A stretch of DNA of 64,000 nucleotides from Anthoceros angustus (GCA_010909165.1 MU008195.1:518663-582662); one strand, 5' to 3'; shown: positions 1-10,885, counted from the stretch's first letter. The notes: generated from the sequence alone by a model not told the origin. Numbers and translations are program-made.

Positions 1-450
1 TAAGACCTTGGTCTTCGGACCTTGTAATAAAATTAAAATGAAAGAATGGGTCACGCATATGCATTCTAAAACGAACGGGTTGCATCTCCCCATACACCTA
101 TACCATATGTAGCTTTGTGTGCCAAGAACACTACGCGAGTTGCTGATGAAGGGCTTGGATTACGTTAAACTAGTTTGGGTTTGGTTAATCAACGAACATG
201 CCAATGACTGCAAATACTATCCATGGGAAATAAAAATGCGAGTGAAGTTAAACAGCTTCACTCATGAGGGACTCCCGGAATTGTGCTTCGTGCAATTCTA
301 GATTCTGAGCAATCGGGCAACACACTAGCGAGTTTTCGTTGTGCAACCACTCTGCACAGCAAACACAAGTTGGCTAATGACACCAGCTTGAATTAAGGCT
401 GTTCTTTTTACTTCTACATCAAATGTGGTCAGAGTGTCACCGCTGGGCCC
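1..450. repeat. Duplicated non-coding segment, copy 1
   Basis: This stretch is repeated at 1154-1596 with small indels. Both copies start with the palindromic word AAGACCTTGGTCTT or its remnant, run through the same AT-rich text, and diverge after a shared 'tctacatcaaatgtgg'. The window edge cuts copy 1, so its true start is unknown. Short open frames inside it are broken differently in the two copies, so I do not regard it as coding. Confidence 0.8.
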
Positions 451-626
451 ACAGAGCTCGCTGAGTGGAAGCACAGACCTCTGTGCCCATGTGCCGAATG
501 AGGGTCAAAATTCTTGCCTTGCATTTGGCCCTAAGAGCCAACATGTCCGGATCCTTGCCCACTAGCTTGTCCAAACGCAGCAATGCCAGCTCCTTGTTCA
601 CTTGCAGTTCTTTGACTTTGCATCAC
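432..626 (-). other. Coding-like fragment, unrecognised
   Basis: Read on the minus strand, about 60 codons are open and look protein-like: rich in Leu, Lys and Arg, with a run reading KELALLRLDKLVGKDPDMLA. It lies just beyond the end of the duplicated segment and is bounded by stops on both sides. It has no obvious start and could be a stranded exon or a transposon gag/coat remnant. I do not recognise the family. Confidence 0.3.
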
Positions 627-1016
627 AAGTTACCCCGGGAGCAACCTAGGGTGGAAACTATAACGGCACACTAGTTAAACACTAACTCATGGATTAGCTT
701 AGTGTTCACCCTTCGAAAGATACCGTATTGAGTGTGAAACTCTTTAAAATAACCTCTGACTGCTTAAACTAGTATTCGCGTGACCCGGGCTCACATGGGA
801 TCCTTGAGGGTGAATCTCTTTGAAACAACCTTGGACTTTGCTAAATTAATATTCGGTTCATGTATGATCTTTGCTTTTTTATGCACGTCTAGGCAAATCT
901 TTCTTGGAATCAAATACTAAAGAATATAGTTTTCTCTTAGTGCTTAATTGAATTATCTTTAAAAATATCATGTATTGTATATACAACACAAAGAACATAT
1001 ATAGCCTTCAACATGG

Positions 1017-1181
1017 GGCTTAAGACCTTGGTCTTCGAACCTCGTAAAAACTTGGTTACAAGGGCTTAAGACCTTGGTCTTGAACCTCGTAAAAACTTGA
1101 TTACAAGGCTTAAGACCTTGGTCTTCAAACTTTGTAAACTTGGTTACAAGGGCTTAAGACCTTGGTCTTGACCTTGTAATA
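1017..1181. repeat. Tandem repeat, about 42-46 bp unit, 3.5 copies
   Basis: Successive units begin GGGCTTAAGACCTTGGTCTT and continue with 'gaacctcgtaaaaacttggttacaa'. They start near 1017, 1062, 1104 and 1150. Each contains the palindrome AAGACC-TT-GGTCTT. The last unit runs straight into the second copy of the larger duplicated segment, so the array probably mediated that duplication. Confidence 0.85.
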
Positions 1182-1596
1182 AAATTAAAATGAAAGAATG
1201 GGTCCATGCATATGCATTCTAAAACGAAGCAGGTTGCATCTCCCCATACACCTATACCATATGTAGCTTTGTGTGCCAAGAACACTACAGGTTGATGAAG
1301 GGCTTGGATTACGTTAAACTAGTTTGGGTTTGGTTAATCAACGAACATGCCAATGACTGCAAATACTATCCATGGGAAATAAAAATGCGAGTGAAGTTCT
1401 TCACTCATGAGGGACTCCGAATTGTGCTGCGGTTTCCCCTAGATTCGAGCAATCCCGGGCAACACACTAGCGAGTTTTCGTTGTGCAACCACTCTGCACA
1501 GCAAACACAAGTTGGCTAATGACACCAGCTTGAATTAAGGCTGTTCTTTTTACTTCTACATCAAATGTGGCTGTAGTGTCACTGTTTTCCGGCCCA
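1154..1596. repeat. Duplicated non-coding segment, copy 2
   Basis: Second copy of the sequence at 1-450. Spacing between equivalent points is about 1.15 kb. Differences are mostly short indels rather than substitutions. Confidence 0.8.
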
Positions 1597-1678
1597 CATA
1601 TAGAAGATCCCAAGTCTTTCCCTAACTTTCTTCTAAGTTATAAGCATTAGCAACAACTTCGGCCCCGGTTACCATCCT

Positions 1679-2239
1679 TCAAATGTCTAGCTGTCTTGTT
1701 TTCGGGGTGATGCAAGACAACCAATCCCTATTTATCAATCTGCCATTCTTCGTAGGCCAACATCGATCCTCATCCTTCTTAAATTCTTTCTCAATTCCTT
1801 TCATCTCTGTCTGAAGGTCTGAGGAGCGCAACATGGAAATCACATTATTGATCAACGACTTGTGACATGTTTTGAACATGCACAAAGCATAGGAACAATG
1901 TCAAGCAATCGAAGAGATGTCAATTTGGATGTTCCATATGTATAGACTAAACAACAAGTCTTGAAGACAGATGTGTCTCGCAAGGTACACGTGCAAGTAC
2001 TCCCCGTGGGCCCAGGCAAGGTCCTGCGGCTTGATACTTTGTAAAGTACTAAGTCCTATGTCAAGAAAATTCCATCCAAGTGGACTATTATTTAGACTTC
2101 TTCCTCTTCTAAGATGATGGTGACAAGCATATACCACATGTTTTGGATGAAAAAAATAAAAATATACCAAGCACATATTCTTGATGTGGTTCCAAGGTAA
2201 GTAAGGTTCTTTAATGCAGGTGTGCTTGAGTCTTCTCAT
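1679..2239 (-). other. Two adjacent unrecognised minus-strand ORFs
   Basis: Frames at 1901-2239 (112 codons) and 1679-1885 (68 codons) follow each other on the minus strand. The downstream one has a coding-like stretch with TEMKGIEKEFKKDEDRCWP. Part of the upstream one (around 1923-1995) resembles 9957-10032 in two short blocks at similar spacing, which hints at a dispersed repeat or a decayed gene family. There is no recognisable domain, and the frames could be parts of one degraded element. Confidence 0.25.
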
Positions 2240-2356
2240 TTCTTCCTAATATTTGCACAAGCAATTTGTGACATTTATGATCTAATGGTGGTTTGAGGAA
2301 CCTTACTTCCCATGCAATCTTATCAAGTTATTTTGGGCCTAGTTTTCCATATATAT

Positions 2357-2605
2357 CACTACTAGAAAATCAGGCCAAAAACAATGAACTTTACAACGGC
2401 TTTTACTGTAATTTTATCACAGGCGTAGTAAAATACGTGTTATAAACACCCTTTTGTTATGGCTGTCGTAAAAGACTATCTCACATATACCTGGCTATAT
2501 GCCGTATTGTATATGGTATTGTCCATGGTATATGGTGTACCTTAACGAGGTATGTATACTATACATCGGTTAGACTTTACTACAATTGGTTACTACGGCT
2601 TTTAG
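2357..2605 (+). mobile_element. CACTA (En/Spm) transposon terminus and subterminal repeats
   Basis: CACTACTAGAAAATCAGGCC at 2357-2376 matches the plant CACTA terminal inverted repeat. Just inside lie short variants of one word in both orientations ('acggcttttactg', 'ggcgtagtaaaa', 'ggctgtcgtaaaag', 'actacggcttttagg'), the usual subterminal transposase-binding repeats. I found no matching opposite end (TTTTCTAGTAGTG), so only one terminus is present. The base triplet before the end is TAT, a possible target duplication that cannot be confirmed without the partner. Confidence 0.7.
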
Positions 2606-3921
2606 GCCGGGCTTGCATGAAAGATACAAAGTTGGGGGACCCAGTGCTTTGCCGGTTAGTGATGCCGACCCGGCTCGGAGCTAGGTTTAAACAAGAAGGC
2701 TATGCCGATCCGGAATGACCGCCATTATGGTAAGTGTGTAACAAATACCGATAACGAATATAAATATTCGTATAATAATTTCCGGGTATTAAAGGTCAAT
2801 CATATTTAATGACTTAAAGATGTCGATCATGGCATGAGGACGGGCACGCTTGCCTATAATAATGTGAATACCTGAGTCGGTGTTATTCCCGAGCTTTTCG
2901 TAGCCGGCCCAGGCTACATGGAAACTGGCCCTTACTAAGTTATAGGGTTTTTGATAGAGACTGCTTCACTCAAGAAATTAATAACTCAAACAAAATTTTC
3001 ATAGTTAACCTCCAAACTCTTAATTCCAAAACGGATTACTGAATTGACGCAAAATGAGTTAATTTGCGTATGTTTCCGATAACTAAATTCTTTTGGTGAT
3101 GCCTTTGTGCTTGGCTCATTTGAATAAAGTGTGTTGGACATTTATCGACCATGCTAGATGCTGCAGGGAACAACATCGCTATATCTATCAGCATCTAGAG
3201 CACATCGATCACATAGATTCCAAAAGATGCCACCCATTCAAGGTAGTCTACCTCTAGTTGTATCCTACCGTAGTCCCTTCTACCCTGCACTTTGACCCGC
3301 CCTCTTGCTCGCTCCTATCCGATGGTCCACTCCCTTCCTATCCGTTGGTCGGTTGTCTGGGTTACACTAACAGATCTTCGGTGAGGATATTCCTCGTCTA
3401 TTTAACATAGTGGTCACCAATTTTTCTCCAAAGACCGTGTCCAGTCGATAGTGTAGCACAGCATAGAGCTTGGTAGGTCTAGTTGATACCTACATCAAAC
3501 TCTAGCAGTATTGTTTTGTGTAACCTCTGGTTAGCTTTATTGGACAGGTCAATTTCTATTTCCAAAAGTAGTTAGGCATGATAGAGGACTCAATGGAACC
3601 CATTTTTTGGGAGGATATGCATCATATGATCTTTTGGCGATAAATTTTGCTCAAATTTTTCTTACATCCTGGATCATAATTAAGCAAAGATGCCCCATCT
3701 CATGTATAATTGTTTAGTCTCATCCATCCACTTGAAAAAATGTTGATGTAAGCTTTAGTAGCTAAACGTTTTTCAGAGGACATGGAATGGTAGAGGGGAT
3801 CATCTTGGCCACTGTGAAGCAGATTACTGCACCAACTTATTTTTTTGGAATTAGTTATAATTTCAAAACCTTAAATAAGTAAAAGTAGCTGAAACCCCGC
3901 TTTGGGGTTCAAGGGTTAATA
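2606..3921. other. Intergenic, no gene recognised
   Basis: This stretch may include the interior of the CACTA element whose end is at 2357. I see no coding-like frame of useful length, no RNA gene and no second terminus. A short G/C hairpin (AACCCC...GGGGTT, about 3893-3910) lies a few bases beyond the stop codon of the GH17 gene, in its 3' region. Confidence 0.5.
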
Positions 3922-5298
3922 TCAATCAGCCAATGATAAACAAATAGAAAGCATTCCGACAAAGAAATAGATAAAGAAGAAACCTAAAACATAAGGGGAT
4001 ACCAAGAAAAGAAACATATAGAAAGCTTGTTCCTCTCCAAGTGGAGGAGGAGCAGGAGGAGGATGTACGTGAGGTTTGGGGATGGAACAATTTAAAGAAT
4101 ATTTAGGATAACCTTTCAGATCAGCCAATCCCCAAAATTGCTCAAACCATCGCCCGTGTAAAGTGGGTTTCAAGTTTTCGTCCACCAATCCAGATATAAA
4201 GACTTCAATAGCTTGGTTCGGTCGAAGTGGAGTACCCTTTCTGCTACGCAAATAGTTGCATAGACCTTGATTAAATCTTTGTGCAGATGTCACATTTGCA
4301 ATGTCGGTACCACGTGTTGGCCATCCTACTCCATCCACTATGATCTTCATGTCTGCGAACCCCATGTTTGTTAATGCACCTACAACCATGTCGTAGGTTG
4401 CTACAAAATCGTTGTGATAGCCATTTGCATCTCTATAATGGCTGTGAAAAAATGCATCAGATAAAGGATAATGATCATCCTTATATATATCCAAGAATGG
4501 GTTTATATTGATTGTAAATGCTCCATTTATTGCATGTAAGAATTGAACAATGTCCGTCACCAATGCAGAAGAGTTTGCAGTGAAATTTGCCAATGATGGA
4601 CTTCCATTGTTTGATATGATGTCTCCGCTAAACGGAACGGTAAGAGTAACAATATGATCAAGACCTGTTTGTTTTAAAACATGATATAAATTTTTCAAAG
4701 TTGGCAATAATGCGACACTATATTTATCATAATGAGGATCATAAGAGGACAACGCTTCGTAGCCTACGGCAAGTGATCTGTACAACATATTAAATTTGGA
4801 GTTAGATAACACACAATCAAATATTATGTTCAGCTTAAAAAAATTGGTAGAACATTAGACCACAAACATAAATCAAAAGACTTACGTGATATTCAATCCT
4901 GCATTGCGATAATGTATTACAAGGTCAAGAATCCAAAGATGAGCTGCATTTTTATCTTTTGAAATATGTAAGGCATCATCGTTACTACATTGAACTACTA
5001 CTTCAAAATGTAAATCTTGAGCCTGAAGACTTGAGTTAGAATATTCAGAATGAACAAATTCACTCAATATTGAATGATTTGATGGAAAGACCTTCACTTT
5101 ATCAAATCCATACGATTTGATGAGTTTGACACCATGCTTTGCATCGAGAATTTGATTTGAAAGAGTCCCCCAATTAACACCAATTCCTTGAACTCCCAAA
5201 ATGATCGTATGAAGAATAAATATGTAAATTACTATAATAAGAAATATAATATTAGATTCCATCGCTATAAGATATTTCAGAGTCATGACATCACTCAA
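3922..5298 (-). CDS. Glucan endo-1,3-beta-glucosidase-like protein (GH17), two exons
   Basis: Exon 1 is 5298-4886 and exon 2 is 4777-3922, joined across a 108-bp GT-AG intron (donor ATCAC|GTAAGT, acceptor TTGTACAG). The join restores NITSLAVGYEA, the GH17 acid/base region (normally VAVGNE). The protein is 422 aa. It has a hydrophobic signal or anchor at about residues 13-37 (Met13 may be the real start), then IGVNWG, TLTVPF, FTININPF, AQRFNQGL, GTPLRP and FEQFWGL in GH17 order. It ends with a Pro-rich spacer and a hydrophobic tail, so a GPI anchor is possible. There is no X8/CBM43 module. The family cleaves callose and other beta-1,3-glucans in the cell wall. The catalytic Glu145 is present, but the nucleophile position before VGWP is Gly287 (GGA; the usual Glu codon GAA is one transition away), so activity is doubtful. 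Confidence 0.85.
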
Positions 5299-6200
5299 TA
5301 TTCCGACATCTTGTGATGAAAAACCTTGCTATCCAAAGCTTCGATGGGAATTACACTGAAAACATTCAAGTCAAAATAACCATATAAATGCTGATTGTCT
5401 TAAACTGAAACAAAATCTTCAAAAATGAATTACTTGCGAAAGAAGCACCAAAAAACAAAATCTTCAAAAATTTTACAAGACTTTAATGCTTCTAGACATA
5501 ACATTCCCAACCCCATTAATCTAAGCAATGGAAGGGCATTCATGACATAAACTAACTAACTCATAATATTACCTAATAGAGACTGTACTATTGTTTCAAA
5601 ACAACAAAACTCATCATAAAAAACTCAAATCAAAGTGTCCTTGTGAGATACGCAAACAAACTACACCAATGAAGCTATCTCGCACATCCACATCAGTGGA
5701 AAAAACTTACATGAAAAATTTTGCAATCCTTATTCTCACCGCGAGAACTCATTCCGGAAGGCTTACACTCTAGTTGTTCTTGGGGATATTCACACTCTAT
5801 GAGATCTTTGAGTGAAAAAACCTTGCACTTAACCCAAATCTAACTGTAAATGAGAAAATAATGCACAGAAAAACTTACACTCCATAAGGTACCGACAAAT
5901 TGTTGCATGACACAGCTTTCGTAAACTCTCCATATGTTCAACTCTAAGAATCCTAAGAGATTGCGAGCTTAGGTTTTTTGGAGCTGGCGAGTGAGCACTT
6001 TAAGTATACATAAAACCTGAAAAGCAAGCCTTAAAAGAGAGGTGATTAATATTTCTGTTTATTACTTGTATATGAATTACTTCTAAAAATAATTCCTTGT
6101 TCAGTATAGCCTCAAGGGAAGTGGAGAAGTGATAGCCGTTGCTACGATCTGGTGTGATATGTTACCCGATGCGTGAGGTACATGTGGGGACTTATGAGGA
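5299..6200. other. AT-rich 5' flank of the GH17 gene, no gene recognised
   Basis: The sequence is AT-rich with only short open frames (the longest is about 60 codons at 5591-5773, low complexity). It would contain the GH17 promoter and 5' UTR. No single TATA element stands out. Confidence 0.5.
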
Positions 6201-6310
6201 TCCAATTTGGTGTGAAATATTGCTCGTGTATGACCAGGCCACTCCAATTTGGTGTGAAATATTGCTCGTGTATGACCAGGCCACTTCAATTTGGTATGAA
6301 ATATTACTCA
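6201..6310. repeat. 42-bp tandem repeat, 2.6 copies
   Basis: The unit begins TCCAATTTGGTGTGAAATAT and continues 'tgctcgtgtatgaccaggccac'. It occupies 6201-6242 and 6243-6284, followed by a partial diverged copy. A weaker relative is visible upstream near 6143-6175. Confidence 0.85.
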
Positions 6311-7299
6311 ATGCATAACTTATAATTTAGTACAAATCCTCCATAATTCTAGTACAAAACCAGCTCAAATCAATAAAAAAAAAATCGAGCGTTAAGTAGT
6401 GCTCCAATCACCATCTGCCCTAGCTAGCATGTCCCGGAGCCAGAGCCGGGTACATTTGGAGTGGGCTTATGTGGCGTGGGTGTTAAATGAATAGATGTTT
6501 TAATTGGAGATATATGTTAAAAATAAGTGCTTTAATTTATTCAAAGTAGAATAGTTCGTTGGTGGTGGATTAGATGGGAACTCTATATAGTTAAGCACCC
6601 TGTGCCCGGATCCCTACGAGGATAGAGTGCCTTTTAAAGAAAAGTTTTGAAATAAAATAGGAAATTCTAATGACGGTATCTCGCGCGGGCTTCTCTTTGG
6701 GCTGATGATTATGCTGCCTCCATTTTCTTCTGCTTCATGTTCGAGGTAGAGGAGGACGTTGATTTTGGAGAGCCAGCAAAAACCTAATGGTCTGTCCGGG
6801 ATGTGGTCAGCTACTTTCCACCTGCTCTGAGAAGTCTGGTCTTGCTCTAACCACTTGAGCACCAGGGATAGTGATTTTGGGGGGATTACCCCCCAAACAG
6901 AGGTGAGAGCCTTTGCCACACCCCTGGAGTTAAAAGAAACAGCACCCCTGATGCTTCTTCCCCAAAGGTGCCCGTTGTTGTTGATTCCTCTGCTATTGGT
7001 AAAGCGTGAAAGGTGGTGAAGAGCCCCAAGAGGAACACTAACACTGGTGTTGGCTGCCCTGCTAAGGTTTCCTCTCCTACTACTTCTAGCAATGTCCAGG
7101 CGGAGGCCCCTCCTTCTGCTACTGGGGCACGAACACATACAGAGGTTATGTCGTCACGTGGTGACACTGCTGACAGGGGTTACTGTTCAGCGAAAAGGAA
7201 AAGCCCAGGCCTTACCACCTATCACCGACCCGCCGCTTGCTGAGATTATGTCCGTGGCGCCCACGTATGCATGTGACATTGAGATGTTAGAACAGCAAG
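6311..7299. other. Degraded GC-richer sequence, no intact gene
   Basis: Open frames occur on both strands (174 codons minus at 6614-7138; Ser/Pro/Thr-rich frames plus at 7013-7394) but none shows a known domain. The plus-strand frame around 6890-7240 reads like a low-complexity, charged gag-like tail broken by stops. This material adjoins the broken end of the TPR-SET gene and probably replaced its 3' part. Confidence 0.35.
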
Positions 7300-8618
7300 C
7301 GAATTGCTCACAAGAAGCAGATCCCCGGGTTTCACCCCACTGGTCACAAACAAGCCCCGCCCCATCGACCCATCCCCTTGCTGGGCCAGCCTGATCTCCA
7401 CCGGCCCCACAAAATCTTTGCACTTGGGAGCAACCACTCGCCCACCGCCAGCATAACAGTCGTTGAGATCAGCATACTTCCCCGACCTGCGCTGTTTGTC
7501 CCCTTCCTCCGCATCTCTGAGCATTCCCTCCAGCTTCGTCCGAGAAGGACCATCTAGCCCTCCATCCCTCATCACCTCATGCAGCAGCCGCGACGCCTCG
7601 TGGAAGATTTCCAACCCACACAGAGCCCTCACTTTCCTAGCTATGCTCTTCACATGACCAGCATCTTGCTCCAAAGCCTTGACAGCATCCCCCAGAGCCT
7701 CCTCATACTTCTCCAGCTTCAGCCAAGCCTCCGCCCTGTTGGAGTAGGCAAGGACAAAGCCCTCATTCACCCTCTCGCGATGCAGTTCCTCAGTCCCCTC
7801 TATCACAGAAACAAGCCTGCTAGACACCTCCACAGCCTTCACCCACTCCCCAGCTTTACAACACTTCCTTCCCTCCCCACGCAGCTCCTCCACGGATCGC
7901 AAAACTCCCTCTCCACTAGAGCTCGCACGCCCATCTGTCGCCTCTCTCGTGTACTTGGCTGCTTGCAATTGCCCTGCCCTTTGGACGGAGCCACATGCAC
8001 AACGTCCTCATCCAAGCGCACTAAATCATCTGGATTGTCCACTCTCTCAACCAGACGCCCATCCTGGGCCACCTTGAAACACGGTTCCTTCACCGCAATC
8101 ATCTGTCCCTTCGGAAAAAACTTGGCCACCATCCTCTCATGAGCATTCGACTTGAGCGCGCGATACACTGTCAAAACGGTGACAGCCTCGGCCTCGGCCT
8201 CCAAAATTTTCATCACGGAAAAGAGGCGGAACGCGTCCTCGATCAGCTTGCCATACAGCACCCGCCCCTGGTGCCTCGTATCCGCTGTCAGCTCGCTGCA
8301 CCACCCACAAGCACCCAATGCCATCCATCAATCAAGCAAACAATCTCCACCACCAGGCTTGCATGCAAAGAAACCATCCAATTCCTTGGAGCTTCCTGAT
8401 CAGGATGTGGCGGAGGCTTGACAATCTAGAGCAGCTCTCAACGGGGGAGGTGGATCATCCAGCTTGGAAATCTTGAACTGGTTCGTGTGTCGAAGGTATG
8501 GGCTCTTCTGGGTGCCCTCGCAGCTCTGAAATCTACAAGCAAACTCTCCCCCGTCTCTCTGGGCGCGTAGATTGAAGCCACTCAGCAACCTGCTCATGGT
8601 ATCCTCCGAACTCCCCAT
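7300..8618 (-). pseudogene. TPR-containing SET-domain protein, truncated and frameshifted
   Basis: The minus strand encodes the N-terminal part of a plant TPR-SET protein. One frame (from ATG 8324) carries a conserved region with MVAKFFPKGQMIAV. A different frame (from about 8007 down to 7300) carries helical TPR repeats (AYSNRAEAWLKLEKYEEALG near 7750) and the opening of the SET domain (VEIRLAQ..GSMGRGLFVTSGVKPGDLLLVSN). The frame change near 7960-8010 is too short for a normal plant intron. The SET catalytic core should follow at lower coordinates but is absent; unrelated sequence begins near 7300. An upstream frame with ATG at 8618 (MGSSEDTMSRLL) may be exon 1. Intact members methylate lysines on histones or other proteins. 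This copy looks inactive, although an assembly error could explain the frame change. Confidence 0.6.
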
Positions 8619-8641
8619 GGCTGGAACCATAATTGCTCTGC

Positions 8642-8731
8642 GATGAAACCAGAATGGATGTGGGCTGAAACCAGAATTTCTCTCGTCTGAAACCAGAATG
8701 GCTCGGGCCTGAAACCAGAATGCCTCCGGTC
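8642..8731. repeat. 22-25 bp minisatellite, 4 copies
   Basis: The word CTGAAACCAGAAT (first copy GATGAAACCAGAAT) recurs four times at 8642-8731 with variable spacers. On the minus strand it reads FWFQ-type peptides. It lies just upstream of the putative first exon of the TPR-SET gene. Confidence 0.8.
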
Positions 8732-8783
8732 TGCTAGATTTAGTAGAGTGAGGCGTTGGGAGTGATTTCTAAACTTTTTTAGA

Positions 8784-8799
8784 TTGATATATATAAAGC
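8784..8799 (+). promoter_or_regulatory. TATA-like and CAA motifs upstream of tRNA-Lys
   Basis: An AT-rich TGATATATATAAAG stretch lies about 25-35 bp before the tRNA, and 'aacataacaa' immediately precedes it. Plant nuclear tRNA genes commonly carry an upstream TATA-like element and CAA start motifs. Confidence 0.5.
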
Positions 8800-8818
8800 T
8801 GTCACTGGAACATAACAA

Positions 8819-8891
8819 GCCGCCCTAGCTCAGTTGGTAGAGCGCAAGGCTCTTAACCTTGTGGTCGGGGGTTCGAGCCCCCCGGGCGGCG
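8819..8891 (+). tRNA. tRNA-Lys (CTT)
   Basis: This is a 73-base cloverleaf. The acceptor stem GCCGCCC pairs with GGGCGGC and the discriminator is G. The D arm is GCTCAGTTGGTAGAGC. The anticodon stem CAAGG/CCTTG encloses the loop CTCTTAA with CTT at 8852-8854. The T arm is GGGGGTTCGAGCCCCC. There is no intron and no encoded CCA, as expected for a nuclear gene. A T run at 8909-8913 serves as the RNA polymerase III terminator. All stems are intact, so the gene is probably functional. The sequence does not look organellar. Confidence 0.96.
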
Positions 8892-8908
8892 AGCAAGTCA
8901 GATTGTCA

Positions 8909-8913
8909 TTTTT
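8909..8913 (+). terminator. Pol III terminator (T5) of tRNA-Lys
   Basis: TTTTT begins 18 bases after the tRNA 3' end, the usual simple Pol III stop. Confidence 0.7.
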
Positions 8914-9289
8914 ATCTTGGGCTCACGAGGACACAAGCCTGAACCTGGCAGACATGCAGGATCGGAAATAGGCGTCGTGGCGGTTGTAACTGTGAGCACG
9001 TTGTGCCTCTTTGGGAAGCTTTCTGAGGCCGTTCCTACAACTGTATCATGATATGCACGGGTCAGGAGGGTAGGCGGATGCTCACGTCTTTGTAGCTGCC
9101 CTTCTGGCTTGTGCATTTGCCCTTCTGACTTGGAATCTGGCCGAAGAGAACATGGCGGTGGATGGTAGGTGTAGCCGCTGTGCCTCCAGCTGTCCAAGCT
9201 GTGTTGTTCTTCTTGCGGGCATCGCCTCGCTGGCTTTACAGATTTCTGGTAGAGATGTTCTGAGGATATTGGGAATATGCGTGTATGCC

Positions 9290-9800
9290 TTAGACTCCTT
9301 TCAGGTGCACTCTGATCTGTTGCAACACAATGGCATTCCTCTTAACATGTTTCTTGGCACCTGCCTGGTGAACATCTATGCAAAATGTGGGGGAGGTGGA
9401 AGAGCAGGGCAGGCAGCTGCATTCAGACTGTTGAAGGAGGACTGCTGGATAACGTAGTCGTGGGCAACTGCCTGGTGGACACGTATGTCAAAATGTGGCT
9501 AACTGGAAGCTTCACGCCGGGTTCTGGACATCATTGCCACAAAGGATGTGGTGACACGGAATGCCCTGATATCTGGGTATGGTACTTGTGATATGATCAC
9601 AGAGCACTAGCTGTCTTGGGGCGGATGTTAGTTGCCGGTATTCTGCCTGATGGTGCTACTTTTATTTTGCATTCTAATAGCATGCAGTCTCTGCAGCATG
9701 CAGTCCTTGGAGCAGGAGGGGCTGTTACTTCTGCTTTGCCTTTGGAAAGCCTGTGCAAGCCCTGGTGTCTTACACAGGGGCTGGCTGGCTGTTGCACTCA
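9290..9800 (+). pseudogene. PPR (PLS-class) pseudogene fragment
   Basis: Frames at 9152-9457, 9385-9591 and 9616-9954 together read like a pentatricopeptide protein: HSDLLQHNGIPLNMFLG, CLVNIYAKCG, then NVVVGNCLVDTYVK, a shifted DVVTRNALISGYG, and ALAVLGRMLVAGILPDGATF. At least three frame changes and internal stops separate these pieces, and no complete start or end is present. PPR proteins bind organellar RNA. This copy cannot make one and is likely a relic of the family represented at 14143-16380. Confidence 0.7.
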
Positions 9801-10235
9801 CAGATTGTTGAGCCACATCGCCAATCCATACACAACCTTTCTTCTTAGGCCTTCCTACATCGCCAATTCGGACAAACCCACAAACAACACGCGGTTCCTG
9901 GACATGAACCGAATCAAATCGTTCATTCCGAAAATGTGTAGTTTCCAACCATAGACAGCTTTGGATGTTCCATGGAGCTTATGTTGTTTAGACTGGAGGA
10001 TAGGCGCGTCTCGCAAGGTACGTGTGAAGTGATATCCTACGGGAGGAAGCAACATGGGAGCGGCGCCATATGGGGCGTACGGGGATGATTAGATACATTC
10101 AAAATTGTGAGTTGCCATAAGATGTAACTTCGTGAGCTACTATTGTAAGCACACGTATAGGTTTGAAGAAGAAAAGAATTTTATTTAAATCCACTAAGGA
10201 CGGATTTTCGTCATGCAACTTGGTACTTTTAATAA
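9801..10235. other. Unassigned sequence with a short repeat-like block
   Basis: Minus-strand frames are open but unrecognised. The block 9957-10032 shares two short words (TTTGGATGTTCCAT and TCTCGCAAGGTAC), at similar spacing, with 1923-1995. No gene is supported. Confidence 0.35.
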
Positions 10236-10359
10236 CTTGTACCATGGTATGCCTAAGCAACTTGCACCAAGGGCATCCATTCCTTTAGGCACCCCATCTT
10301 GTACCATGGTATGTCTAAGCAACTTGCATGAAGGGCATCCATTCCTTTAGGCACCCCAT
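10236..10359. repeat. 62-bp direct tandem duplication
   Basis: CTTGTACCATGGTATGYCTAA begins each unit at 10236 and 10298. The two copies differ at only a few bases, so the duplication is fairly recent. Confidence 0.9.
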
Positions 10360-10781
10360 CTAAGTACCGATCCAAGCGCAGGATGCTTAATAATAATGTT
10401 CTTATAAATGTGTGTCCATTTGGCCTAAGCCCTTTGGGTTAGAAGCAATAACTTATCTACAAGCCTCTATTAGTACACTATATGTTGACACAGTCTGTAT
10501 GTCTTACATGACAGGTTTGGATGTCCAAGGGCATTAAACTTCCATAGCCGCCGAGCTGCTTCCCGCGGTGATGAAACTGCGAATTCCTACGTGGGCTAGT
10601 TGAGTGATTCTTCTGCTCGTTTCTCACTTGCCGGGCGCTCCAAATGTGGGAGCTTCGGAATGCAATTCCCGTCACCTTCAAACCGTTTGCTACATTCTTG
10701 CTAATAGACCCACACTTGGGGCTCTTGTGGAGTACGTTTTATGAAGTCTATATAGGTTGTGTCTACTCACTGTCGTTCTGT
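10360..10781. other. Intergenic, no gene recognised
   Basis: Open frames on both strands are short and lack domains. Nothing else is recognised here. Confidence 0.5.
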
Positions 10782-10885
10782 AGACACACCTGCAATGCGG
10801 CTTCTTCGACACCGGTGGTAAGTAAGGCTTTTAAGACACACCTGCAATGCGGCTTCTTCGACACCTGTGGTAAGTAAGGCTTTTT
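10782..10885. repeat. 52-bp direct tandem duplication
   Basis: The unit begins AGACACACCTGCAATGCGGC and ends 'taagtaaggctttta'. It starts at 10782 and 10834. The copies are almost identical. Confidence 0.9.

Noticed and set aside
8819-8891. Organellar origin for the tRNA-Lys
   Set aside because: CTT anticodon, no intron, and nuclear-type upstream TATA/CAA and T-run terminator. Plastid tRNA-Lys is TTT with a group II intron.
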